Positions 1 through 9,300 of a stretch of 16,006 nt of DNA are shown here, piece by piece. The notes below the pieces were generated by a model that made no database searches, was not told where the DNA came from, and saw only the letters and a program-made list of their open reading frames with translations. This stretch comes from Acanthaster planci (Eukaryota; Echinodermata; Asteroidea; Valvatida; Acanthasteridae), in contig NW_019091412.1 in the NCBI RefSeq assembly GCF_001949145.1, positions 1,365,477 through 1,381,482 of the forward strand. Direction: 5' to 3'. Made by a program: the position numbers and the translations under genes. Within the stretch, counting starts at the first letter, position 1. Each line of letters opens with the position of its first letter.

Positions 1-182
1 TTGGTTGTCGACTAAGGTAGTGGAGGCTGCAGAAGCCAAAATGTAGGCATTGAAAGTAGTGGATGACTATTCACAGGCTGCCAGGTTGGTTGTTGACTGA
101 GGTAGTGGAGGCTGCAGAAGCCAAAATATAGGCATTGAAAGTAGTGGATGACTATTCACAGACTGCTAGGTTGGTTTTTGAC
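1..182. repeat. 85-bp direct tandem repeat (two full units plus start of a third)
   Basis: Unit 1 spans 1-85 and unit 2 spans 86-170; they differ at only a handful of positions. A third copy begins at 171 (TTGGTTTTTGACC) and diverges after about 12 bases. The array is cut by the window start, so the copy number is unknown. One frame of each unit reads VVEAAEAK, a stop, then ALKVVDDYSQ(A/T)ARLV. This is an Ala/Val-rich amphipathic stretch that could be decayed coiled-coil coding sequence from the neighbouring MIC60 gene. The unit length is not a multiple of three and stops interrupt the frame, so it is not called as an exon. Confidence 0.85.
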
Positions 183-475
183 CTTTTGAATCCATTGCAA
201 ACAGAAGTCGATGGCACTGTAAATCGCTGTCTCAAACGTCTGTACCAAAATGTTTATATGATGCATTGATGTGTGTATCATTTTGGCTGCTGGATATTTG
301 TACCTGAGCTTTGTGATGGTTAGACCTCTTTGAATGTTTCTTCTTTTTTCTCAGGACTTGTATACCCATTTAGATTTTGTGTACACTGCTATTAATACTA
401 ATTTTTGGGTGATGGACTATTTGCATTCATTTGAAGTTGGTGAAAATGATCTAACTAAATTTCCTTTTTTCCCAG
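183..475 (+). other. MIC60 intron sequence, no gene seen
   Basis: This non-coding stretch leads into the first visible MIC60 exon. A pyrimidine tract ending in CAG at 471-475 is the acceptor used. A second good-looking acceptor (TTTTTTCTCAG, ending near 353) opens a short frame that has no donor and no recognisable protein, so it is not called. Confidence 0.6.
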
Positions 476-614
476 GATGGAGCTGGAAAAACTGAAGGTT
501 GTGATTGCTGAAAGCCAAGAGAAGAAACCAAGGCTGGGGTCCAGTCAAGCTATTACTGATGCCACCAAGTACCTGAACAAAATTACCTATGACCTAGACA
601 CAGCAGTAGCTGAG
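476..614 (+). CDS. IMMT: MIC60 exon a (first visible)
   Basis: Acceptor TTTTTTCCCAG ends at 475 and donor GAG|GTAAAC starts at 615. The exon begins with the last base of a split codon, then reads MELEKLKVVIAESQ..., 46 whole codons of charged coiled coil. Confidence 0.85.
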
Positions 615-3600
615 GTAAACATGTAGACTGGTGACTTACTTCAAATATGTACATAAATAGAAAGGAAGGCATTGGGTAATAAGCTTGCTCAGTTTCTTTG
701 GTCCATAAGTCAGTGAAAGAGAGAATGCCCAAATTCACTGGCCATCAAAGTCCAACATTCTTTATAACAAGATTCTGAAGTAAATAAGCACTTGAAAATG
801 AAAATATTCATACTTTTTCAGAGCAGATGACGTCATTTCTTTACAGAGTAGTTACATCAGGTAACAGAAAATTTATGTCAAATACACTTTGAAATCCAAG
901 AGGAAGAATTCTGAAATTCTTAGTTTATTAAAAAAATTTTTTTGAATTCCTGTAAGGTGGTGAAAGCTCAGGCAGAATCAAACATCTTGAAGGAGTACCA
1001 TGACTTAATCCAAGAAGGAAGGGAACAATTTAGTAAGGAGCTGAAGAGTCTTATGCCAGAAGTCAAGCTGGGAGAAAAAGGTATTGAAAAAAAAAGACAA
1101 TATGTGGACAATATCTGATAGTCTTGTGCCCAGAATATTCTTCCTTTGTAAGGTCTCATTCAGTAGAATCCTGTGGTTGCTTATCAGAGGCGGAGCTAGG
1201 ATTTTACTGGGGGGCACAAAGGGGTACCAACATCTAATGGGAGGGCACCAGCTTTCAGTGGTGTGGTTTTTGGGGGGCAAGTTTTTGTTAGCCTTGTTCA
1301 ATATCCATTCATCCATTTTTTTTCAGTGTGTGTGTGGGGGGGGGCACCGGGGATTTGTGGGGGCACATCCCCCCTCCCAGGCCACCCCGTGGCTACGCCA
1401 CTGGTGCATATGTCAAAATCTTAAACCCAAGTTACCATGTTCGTGATCACCATATTGTTCTTTCCCCTCATAAAGGCAAAAAGCTGACTGAAGATGAGTT
1501 AAATTCTTTGATTGCTCATGGCCATCGTCGCATAGAGCAGCTGCAACACCAACTAGCTGAACAGCAAGCTATGGAGCAGCGACGACTACAGCAGGCACTG
1601 CAAAAACAGAAAGGAGAACTTGAGCAAGAGATGGTAGATGCCATCAATAGGGAACTGGAGAGGAAAGAAGGAATTTTTGCTGTGGATTTAGACAAGAAGG
1701 TTAGACTTTAGGCATGATTGGGTAATGGATTGGGGTCAGGTTGTAGTGTGAGGGAGAGAGAAATCAAACCATTCATAGCGATGAAGGTCCTGTAGGTGGT
1801 CCATTCCTTTTAATTTCTTTTGCGTTGTTCGTTGATTATTTCTTCCGGCCAACAGATTGAGGAGGTCATGCAAGAAAGTGAGAAAGAGATGCGTGTACAG
1901 TTGCGTCGTCAAGCAGCAGCCCACAGCGACCATCTTGCCGATGTGCTGCAGCAACAAGCTCAGGAGTTTGACCAACAGCTGCAACAACATGAGCAAAATG
2001 TACGCATCCAGGAACAGGATCGATATCATCAGAAACTGGCAGGTGCCCTGGCTACATTGAAGGGTGTACAGTCTGCTGTGGAAGGTAAAAGCAATGCACT
2101 GTAATGGTATTAGGCAGTGCTTGGAGACATGAAAAACTCCATAAACTATTAGCTCAAACTTATCCTTGAAGTTCAGTAAACTCCAGCTAAGTTGACATCG
2201 GTCACAAAATCGCTCAAGTCGGCAGTCTTACAAAAGTTCCGATCTTCTCTAATGCATTTCCATAAGAATTTTTAATTCTAAGTCAGCTTTTATGAGTTGT
2301 CATTTCCACTAAGTCAGCGTGTTACTCTCTGTCTCATTTCCACAAAAAGCACAACAAAATCTTTAGTGGAAGTCGGCATTTAAAAAAATACAGCATTGGC
2401 ATCGACTTCCACACTGTGGTTGGCAAGAAGTGTTCATGTAAATGATGAGTCACATGGCAACGTCCGTGATCACTGCATCGGTGTACGTTTATGTAGTATT
2501 ACAGTCAGGACACATCTCAGCACGGGTTGCATGCACTGTTGTCATGGACAGATTCCAGACCTTTCTCTGCCAGCATGTGAACATTTTATCACATGTAAAT
2601 GCATTGTATTGTAAAATTGTATGGATTTTTCCTGCTAAAACTTTGTGTTTTGAATAAGGGTATGTGGAGTCAAAATTGATAATTTCTGCTTTCCCACGGT
2701 CCAAGCATGAGACAAGTTGCATTGGGAGCATAGTGTGGTGGAAGCGCACGAGACTTGATAAAACCTCTATGGCACACAGGTTCCTATGGTGGAAAAATAG
2801 TAAGAACACCGTGGAATGGCCGGGAGCCAGTGACGCCCATGACAACGCAAAGTACATTCCAAACTTTGACACTCAAAAAACATGAAGCAATCATCGAAGA
2901 ACTTCTGGAATACTTCAGTGAATGAAGTACTTCACAGAACTAGATCCCCCTCTATTTCCCTAAGTATTTTCTGCTTTCATGTATTTTGAAGGTTTTAGTG
3001 GATGTATTTTCAGCAGTCTAATGGAGTGCAATTTTTTGTTGGGCTTTCGCCGGATGAATTCAGTGTTTACCAGTCCATGTACATGTACATGTAAATGCAG
3101 GCATGCACTCTATTTGCACTGATGAACCGTTGCCCTTCACAAAATTCAATCGCATCTCAAAACTTCGGAGCATTGCAAACCATGTTGAATGTTGTCATTG
3201 TGTCTTTTCTTTCCTCCATGCTCGGACTAGATATTTTGAGCTTTGCAACCTAACCACATATCATGCATTTACGTATGTTTATGCATGGGTCATCATTTCA
3301 TGTAAGTCGACAAAGTGACAGCTTACAGTAGAAGTCGGCCTTTGCATAAGTCGTCAAATTTTGGTCCCGACGGTGCCGATTTCTGCCAGAGTTTACTGTA
3401 TTAAAAGTGACACTGATTGCAGCAATAATTTGAAATCTTCTTGTGTATCCTGATTGTGTATCCTGATCGACCGTTCTGCACCTCAAGATGCTGCTTGTCA
3501 CCAAAAATGAACAAATTTGTTGCCACAATCATGATGCTACTCTCATAAAAATAAGTCCAAATGATGTCATTACTAGTGTAGTTAATACATGTAGATAAAT

Positions 3601-4714
3601 TGTCAGTCGCATCATGAATTGACACACCAGGGATAGACGCCACATTATGAACCATCATGTAGTCATCAGTGTAGAGTTCATGGTTGGTATGTCACTTCAT
3701 GGCTATATGCTGTATATGTCACTTTGTGGTGGAACTGATGAAATGGTTCCATTTTCTCCAAAGTTTTTTGTAGTAGTCTTTGTTTTTTTGGCTGATCCAT
3801 ATTTCTATGTTTTCAGGACGCGCTGGTATGGAGAAGCAGGTTCAGAAGGCGCAAGAGCTTTGGCTGGCTTGTGAAAACCTCAAACGGACTATTGCCTCAG
3901 GTAGGTTGGCTTGCAAGAAAATCAGATTTCTGCCTGATGTAAATCACGTTGCTGTAAATAGAATTTCCAGGATGATATACACGGTTGAAAGTATTCCACT
4001 CAAAAAAGGGTTTACATGGTGCAACATTTCAAATGAGATTCTTTAGTTTGCATTAGCTGTCCGTAATTGCATTTGTCTGAGGCGTATTTGTATTTATTGG
4101 CATATTTCTATTGAGGGTAATATCCTTGTATTGGACTGATAAAGAAAATGAGACCATTTTGACAAAACACCAACTGTGACTTGTCTGTAGGAGACACCAT
4201 GTCGGCACCACTAGCCAATGAAATTGTTGCTGTGACTGATGCTGCAGAAGACAATGCCTTTGTGGATGCCATCATCAAATCTATCCCTGAAAAAGCATTG
4301 ATACAAGGAGTGCAGAGTCAAGAAGCCCTACGACAACGCTGGGATAATGTTAACAGGGTCTGTCGTCGTGTTGTCATGGTCGAGGAATCTGGCAGTAGTC
4401 TCTTCAAGTATGTCCTCTCTTTTGTCCAGTCACTGCTCATCTTCCCTCAGAGGATCCCAGCGACCCCGCCCCCAAACCAGGAGATTGACCCTGACTCCTT
4501 GGACACGTTCCGCCTACTAGACTTGGCCAGCTATCACATTGAGCAAGGTGATTTGGAGCAGGCTGTCCGTTACATCAACCAGCTCCGAGGGATGCCCCGT
4601 AAGGTTGTTGCTGATTGGCTGAGAGAGGCCAGGTTGCTATTGGAAACCAGCCAAGCAGCCAGTGTGTTGTCAGCACATGCATCTGCATCAGGGCTTGGTG
4701 GGCTAAAATTTTGA
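476..4714 (+). CDS. IMMT: MICOS complex subunit MIC60 (mitofilin), C-terminal ~440 residues, six exons, 5' partial
   Basis: MIC60 is the inner-membrane scaffold of MICOS, which holds cristae junctions and contacts outer-membrane SAM/TOM partners. Exons: 476-614, 957-1080, 1476-1699, 1856-2084, 3817-3900, 4191-4714 (stop TGA 4712-4714). Every junction is GT/AG and the phases close over 440 codons plus stop. The first two thirds is Gln/Glu/Lys-rich coiled coil (for example HRRIEQLQHQLAEQQ). The last exon carries the family's mitofilin signature domain, with SLLIFPQ, DTFRLLDLASYHIEQGDLE and INQLRG, followed by a helix near WLREARLLLETSQ. This layout and wording match animal mitofilin as I know it. 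The N-terminal targeting peptide and membrane span must lie upstream, since family members are usually about 700-760 residues. The ATG at 477 is internal. Introns carry transposon relics. No break was seen in the visible coding part. Confidence 0.95.
615..956 (+). other. MIC60 intron, nothing recognised
   Basis: AT-rich intron sequence between exons a and b. I found no repeat, gene or structured element in it. Confidence 0.7.
957..1080 (+). CDS. IMMT: MIC60 exon b
   Basis: It begins in phase 0 (VVKAQAESNILKEYHDLIQ) and ends one base into a Gly codon before GTATTG. The YHDLIQEGREQFSKELKSLMPEV stretch resembles the family's YHELV...F..EL.S..PEV segment. The acceptor (TTCCTGTAAG) has a weak pyrimidine tract. 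Confidence 0.85.
1185..1403. mobile_element. Short non-autonomous hAT-like element (MITE) in a MIC60 intron
   Basis: The left end reads CAGAGGCGGAGCTAGGATTTT. The right end, read on the other strand, is CAGTGGCGTAGCCACGGGG. These are imperfect terminal inverted repeats of the CAGxGGCG(G/T)AGC type seen in many animal hAT elements. The flanking 8-mers are TTGCTTAT (1177-1184) and GTGCATAT (1404-1411), matching at 6 of 8 positions, as expected of an aged 8-bp hAT target duplication. The inside is G-rich (runs of GGGGGG and GGGGGCAC) and codes for nothing. It lies wholly in the intron between exons b and c. Confidence 0.72.
1476..1699 (+). CDS. IMMT: MIC60 exon c
   Basis: It completes the split Gly codon and encodes 74 whole codons (KKLTEDELNSLIAHGHRRIE...), the strongest coiled coil of the gene. 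It ends in phase 0 at AAG|GTTAGA, a less common donor. Confidence 0.9.
1856..2084 (+). CDS. IMMT: MIC60 exon d
   Basis: Phase 0 start after CCAACAG: IEEVMQESEKEMRVQLRRQ, Gln-rich coiled coil, ending one base into a Gly codon at GAAG|GTAAAA. The next exon lies 1.7 kb away, beyond a transposon-like insert. Confidence 0.9.
2174..3398. mobile_element. Degenerate ~1.2-kb DNA-transposon-like element with terminal inverted repeats, in a MIC60 intron
   Basis: The left end CAGTAAACTC (2174-2183) is exactly the reverse complement of the right end GAGTTTACTG (3389-3398). Weaker inverted similarity continues inward for about 70-90 bp: on the left ...ACAAAATCGC...GTCTTACAAAAGTTCCGA, on the right strand-reversed ...ACCAAAATTTG...GACTTATGCAAAGGCCGA. 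The right end is followed by TA and the left is preceded by TT, so a TA target duplication is possible but damaged. The subterminal parts repeat a short AAGTC(G/A)GC word at about 2215, 2280, 2312, 2369 and 3332. CAG ends flanking TA would suit the pogo/Tigger group of Tc1/mariner, but no transposase frame is present, so the superfamily is a guess. Confidence 0.55.
3399..3816 (+). other. Rest of the MIC60 intron, nothing recognised
   Basis: Non-coding sequence between the transposon-like element and exon e. The small open frames here have no recognisable content and no splice support. Confidence 0.6.
3817..3900 (+). CDS. IMMT: MIC60 exon e (84 bp)
   Basis: Acceptor TGTTTTCAG ends at 3816 and donor CAG|GTAGGT starts at 3901. 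It encodes RAGMEKQVQKAQELWLACEN and the following LKRTIAS. The QELWLACENLK core corresponds to a conserved W-containing segment just before the mitofilin signature domain. Confidence 0.92.
4191..4714 (+). CDS. IMMT: MIC60 last coding exon (mitofilin signature domain)
   Basis: Acceptor TTGTCTGTAG ends at 4190, and the exon runs through the stop at 4712-4714. It encodes 173 residues (plus one shared split codon): the helical region FVDAIIKSIPEKALIQGVQS, a Phe/Leu-rich patch (LFKYVLSFVQSLLIFPQ), a Pro-rich linker (ATPPPNQ), then the conserved C-terminal domain. The protein ends ASGLGGLKF. Confidence 0.95.
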
Positions 4715-5470
4715 GTGAAGTATTGATAGCGAATGCAAAGTAAAATAATTTTATTAGTGGATGTAGCCAAACACGTTTTAAGGTTTCAGGTTTCCAAAAT
4801 CATTCCCAAATGCGTGCATTCACTTTCGTTCTTTCCCCTTGCCGACACGGCGCTGGGAAGGGTAAACACCTTTCATTATTTGAAGGAAATACATCACAGC
4901 TTCAGATGCACACCAAGCACTGTGCACAAAGTGTTGACCCATGTTTTGTTCATGTGAATTCTACAAGTGATCAATAAAAATGACATCATGCATTTGCTCT
5001 TCCCAGTGACCTGTAAGAACAAGCAAAGCTTGCATCCAAAAATTTATTGATTTACTCGAAATCATACTATCTGAAAATATCATAATTGGCTGAATCTTGT
5101 GCATTACATGTTGTATTTTCTGTACTATGTCCACCTTATCGTGAAGTGTGGATTTAAAAAAATCAAATTCCATCAGTTTTCTGTCTGTGCATGGTTCACA
5201 TGACCGACAGAATAAACATGAAATTCCTATTAAAATTCTACTGAATGAAACAAAATGCATGTAATCAGCGTACGTTTGACGTCCACAGGTTTCAGATTGT
5301 ACGTGTATTGTCAATATGGGGTGACATTGACTTTGCTGTTTTTAGTTTCATTTCTAATAGTGCAAACAGAAAAATCGCTGTCTTTACACTCTAAACACTG
5401 CAGTGCATTTGTAAAATCTTTTTTTTTCTGTTGTAGGTAATGAAATAAATGCCTAATTGTTGGAGACAAA
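4715..5470 (+). other. IMMT: MIC60 3' untranslated region (predicted)
   Basis: No gene is seen after the MIC60 stop. AATAAA occurs at 4973-4978, with no clear GU-rich tract behind it. A second AATAAA at 5444-5449 has a strong U/GU-rich tract about 25 bases downstream. I take the later site as the main mRNA end and the earlier one as a possible shorter form. Confidence 0.55.
5444..5449 (+). terminator. Candidate poly(A) signal AATAAA for MIC60
   Basis: Canonical hexamer. The GU-rich stretch TTGTGGTTTTTATTTTTGTG begins at 5474, the usual distance for cleavage at about 5460-5472. Confidence 0.6.
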
Positions 5471-5473
5471 TGA

Positions 5474-5528
5474 TTGTGGTTTTTATTTTTGTGTACAAAA
5501 ATCACCAAATAATGGTAAAAACCCACAA
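5474..5528. terminator. Symmetric two-strand 3'-end block between convergent genes
   Basis: TTGTGGTTTTTA (5474-5485) and TAAAAACCCACAA (5516-5528) are inverted copies with a one-base bulge. A small inner palindrome TTTTTGT-GT-ACAAAAA sits at 5486-5501. Each arm is positioned as the downstream GU-rich element of one gene's poly(A) signal, so one block may serve both converging transcripts. Confidence 0.5.
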
Positions 5529-5556
5529 CCAGATGGCAATGTGATTTTCATGGAAC

Positions 5557-5562
5557 TTTATT
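5557..5562 (-). terminator. Candidate poly(A) signal AATAAA for UNG (minus strand)
   Basis: The plus strand reads TTTATT. On the minus strand a GU-rich stretch TTGTGGGTTTTTACCATT follows about 29 bases on (5528-5511). The signal lies about 620 bases past the UNG stop. ATTAAA variants closer to the stop (TTTAAT on the plus strand near 5992 and 6045) are alternatives. Confidence 0.55.
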
Positions 5563-6181
5563 TAAACTGCTCATAAAATATGGATTATACATTTACACTT
5601 GTGTTACAAAGCTGTATCAAAAGAACAACAGGTGCGAAATGATATCCATGAGATTTGGTTAAAGACGGATGGATTGGAAGAAAGTCAAAAGATGTCAACA
5701 TTATAAAAATATAACCAACTTTTAAAAAAGCTGGGGAGTATTCATGTTTCAGGAAAAAGGTTACATATTTAAAAGCCATCTGTAACTTTGATAAACAACA
5801 AAATGCACTTACAAGTAAAAACAGTGGAGAGATGCAATTAGATGTATAGGTGAGCAAAAGTAAGGATGATTTCTTGCAATGTAATGAAAAGCATAGCACT
5901 AGTAAAGAAATTAAAGCAAGTGCCCATTAAACCTGATTTTTGAGGAGCTACCATTTCACTGAACTGTAAAATGAAAAGTTTTACAGCAAGTATTTAATGA
6001 AATTTTTGTTGTGCTTATGAACTTGGTGTAAGAAGCTGCATCCCTTTAATTAATGAAGTAGTCAATTATAACTAGTATGCAAACAAAGCTTTTCCTTTGC
6101 ATTAATTTGGCAATTTCACATTGATGATTTTGTGAATCATGAATGGCAACCCAGGCTATTAGTTCTGCAGAGAGAATGTTG
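5563..6181 (-). other. UNG: UNG 3' untranslated region (predicted)
   Basis: AT-rich non-coding sequence after the UNG stop codon. No gene or repeat was recognised. The frame at 5585-5899 on the minus strand has no splice or family support. Confidence 0.5.
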
Positions 6182-6331
6182 CTATTCCATGTTGAGGTTG
6201 CCCCAATCTATTGGAGTCTTGCCAACTTTCTTCAGCATCTCGTTGGTCTTGGAGAAATGCTTGCAGCCAAAGAAACCGCGATAGGCCGAGAGTGGAGATG
6301 GATGCACACTCTTCAGTACGTGGTGTCGTTT
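6182..6331 (-). CDS. UNG: UNG exon 8 (last, with stop)
   Basis: Acceptor TCTCTTTCACCAG, then [20 protein letters not shown] and [13 protein letters not shown], ending NLNME and TAG (6182-6184). It carries the catalytic His285 and the intercalating loop. The tail after PIDWG is a few residues longer than human UNG. Confidence 0.95.
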   Translation of the reverse strand, partial: KRHHVLKSVHPSPLSAYRGFFGCKHFSKTNEMLKKVGKTPIDWGNLNME

Positions 6332-9300
6332 CTGGTGAAAGAGAAAAATTATATACCGGTCAATGACACATAGTCTCTAGCAGTTTTGAAGATGGTGCTA
6401 TATAATAACAGAGTGAAGACCAAGGCTGTGACGGATGACACTGACATGTTCGTAATGCCTTGAGAAATGCGCTCGTAATGTATACCCAACTAGGAATGAG
6501 TACCCAACTTAGACATTTCACAGAAGCAATCCTTGTTTTTTGGACACAGACCTTCAAACTACGTTACCAGATAACCTTTCCATAGCTATTGATTTATTTC
6601 AACACCAATATTATTACAAGCATGCTTTTTTTTTTTACCACCAAGACTTTCTATACAATGTCTGACTAAATTATAAAAACCCAGAACTCCCCAAATCAGG
6701 AATTTCAATGCATGTTTTGAGTTGTATCATACAACAAGAAATGTAACATACAGTGTTTATGATGGTGCCTTTCTTTTGTGCATGGGAACCCCAGAGTAGG
6801 AAGACAATGTCATCACAGTGTTTGTTGAGCCAACTGATGACAGCATCGGTGAACATCTCCCAGCCTTTATCCTTGTGGGAATTGGCCTGATGAGCTTGAA
6901 CAGTCAAGACCGCATTGAGAAGCAATACACCTGTAAATGAAGGTCAATAGAACGTTCCTTGATCACGTTTTCAACATGGGAATCATTAACCTTACTAATC
7001 ACAGTGCATCTCGAAATGTTCCTTGGTTTAGATCTCGAATCTTGATTAAAGGTTACGGTCCTGCTTTATGAACAGCCTACCAGGACCTGACTTAAGCCTT
7101 TAAACGTTTACTTTTCACGTTTAAAGTGAAGCTGAGGAGTTGTGAGCCTGTTACACAACTTCTACAGGAGAAGACAAAATGCCAGTCTGATTCGGATTCT
7201 CTTTTCATTACATTTTTGTTACATTTATAAATGTGTATACATCAGTATCTTAAATCCTGCTAGAATCCTTCAAAGGATGTGGGGCACTTTTGAGCTTGTG
7301 GCAAAAGGTATTGTAAAGAATCCTTTGGTTTTCATCACAACGACAGACAGTTCCCCACATACTGAACTGCAATTCGATAGATTTCATTTTGAAGCTAAAA
7401 GCAACTTGACTTTGACCTCATCCAAGGTATTTATGCTGGAAATGATTGGAATGTTTCACCTTTGCTACTATGTGTAGTATCCTGCGGCTCTGTCTATGAT
7501 ATCAGATTACAAATGTGCCAAAATGTTACCTTGCTTTGCCCACCCAGTGAGATCTCCATGATGAGGGATCTGGAAACCCTCAATGTCTGCAGCTAATTCC
7601 TTAAACATGTTCACCAAGCTAGAAATCGGAAGACAAAACACAATAGCATCAGTAAAATTGTTGTTGGTATTTTTTTCTAACCTCAGATCATTTTTGTTGT
7701 TTGAAATGTTTAAGAAACTCATACCTGGGGGAGCAGTTTTCCCTGCATGGTCACAAACCAATCTGGCTGTTCAATGTTGAATACATACAATCATAGGTAA
7801 GCATGTACATGGATATCTAACCCAATGAGTACCAGACTAGATATATCAAGTGATGGTATTAGAACCTTTTAGTCTAAGAAACCTTGCAAATTGTTTCTTT
7901 TGAGCTCAGACAGAATTTTTAGTGAGTAAAAAGTTACCTGGGCGGTGGATCCACTCCTTTCTTCACACTGAAACACAAACCTGACACAGAAAAAAACACA
8001 AAACACTTGTTGTTTGTGCACTGTAGGTATTCCCAAAACTTCATCAGTGCCTTAAACCTTTCTAATAAGATCTTCAACTTCAAAATTAAAATAAGGTAAG
8101 CGTAGTCGTGGATAGCAATGGCCTGGTTAGTACACAAAACAGAAGTACTCGGATATTTTCAAGTACCATGTACATGTACTTCTTCAGGGTGAGTGTGATG
8201 CTGTCACTGTTAGTCTATTAATTTATTGTTAATCTTCTTTCTTGCTTTACAGTAACATGCATAGGTCTTATGTAGTAGCTATTATTTGTTTACATTTTTA
8301 GATTTTTTTACTTTGTCAACCTTGCTTGTCAGCTCCTGTGCCATTTGTGATTTTTTAGTTACATACCATGTGCTTGACCTGGCCCATGGTAGGGATCCTG
8401 TCCTAAGATTACAACTTTCACCTGTTGTTGAAAAAAATAATGACAAACAGGAACCTGTTTAAAATTGAGAGATGTGGCTTTTGAAGTCAATATGGAAAAA
8501 AGAAAAATTTACGAGTAAAGTGAATGGTTTTGAGAAAGATCAGACTACATACATCATGGATGGAGCAGAGCTGGGTCCATGAATAGACTTGGTTTGCTGG
8601 TGGGTAGATGGTCTTAGTCAGTCGTTCCTTCTCAACAAAGTTTTGAAGCTGACAAAAAAATTTATTTGGAAAAAGGAACTGTCAACTCTTAATTCAGACA
8701 ACTGGTCCCAAAGATAAATAAACTTGTATAACATTAATGGTCAAGAATTTGGCATGATTTCTTTGTAAAATTGCAAAAAGCAATATAGTGTCAGTTTTCT
8801 CATTTTTGTATAACATTTAATTATTGCTAATACCACACTAGTGATTTTGCACAATGTTAGAAAGACACTATGGGAAGCACCTTGTGCAAAATCACCGGTG
8901 TGGTATTAGCGAAAAGGCTTATACTATGGCTTTTATGAGCGTAACAAATTGTAAAAAAAAGGAAACTAGTAAACACAGAGGAAGGAATAAAAACACTACT
9001 AAATCTTTCCGTACTTTTGTGAAGTATGGCTTTTTGAACTCAGCAGATAGTGCCTTGGCCCAAGATTCTCCAATTCCTGCTGGTGTTCCAGTGACCTGGC
9101 CTGCAGACAGCTGGTTCCCTTGTTTGCTGTGAAGTCTCTCCAATGCCTTGGCTCGTTGTTGAGCCATTCTCTCTTTCTGTTCTGGGCTGAGGATCACACC
9201 TGAGTCTCCAATTGTCGATCTGTCCACGTTATCAAGAGATTTGAGCTTCTTGGATGGCGTTGATACCTGTATGCAGTACATTACGTTTGATACACAGGTA

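Noticed and set aside
353-520. Open frame after a strong acceptor-like CAG (DLYTHLDFVYTAINTNFW...)
   Set aside because: It has no donor, no family resemblance, and overlaps the real MIC60 exon in another frame.
1084-1446. 120-codon plus-strand frame across the G-rich region
   Set aside because: It is a translation through intron and hAT-like repeat sequence (Gly-rich from G runs).
2489-2872. 127-codon minus-strand frame in the MIC60 intron
   Set aside because: No known domain, and it lies inside the inverted-end element. It does not resemble a transposase.
3077-3093. ACATGTACATGTACATGTA-type tract, also at 8167-8180 and 13330-13341
   Set aside because: Short alternating simple sequence, common in invertebrate genomes. 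No evidence of function here.
4973-4978. Early AATAAA after MIC60 as the main poly(A) site
   Set aside because: It lacks the GU/U-rich tract that follows the later site at 5444. Kept only as a possible minor site.
7142-7477. 111-codon plus-strand frame inside UNG intron 6
   Set aside because: No recognisable motif and no splice signals that would join it to anything. Open frames of this size are expected by chance in AT-rich DNA.
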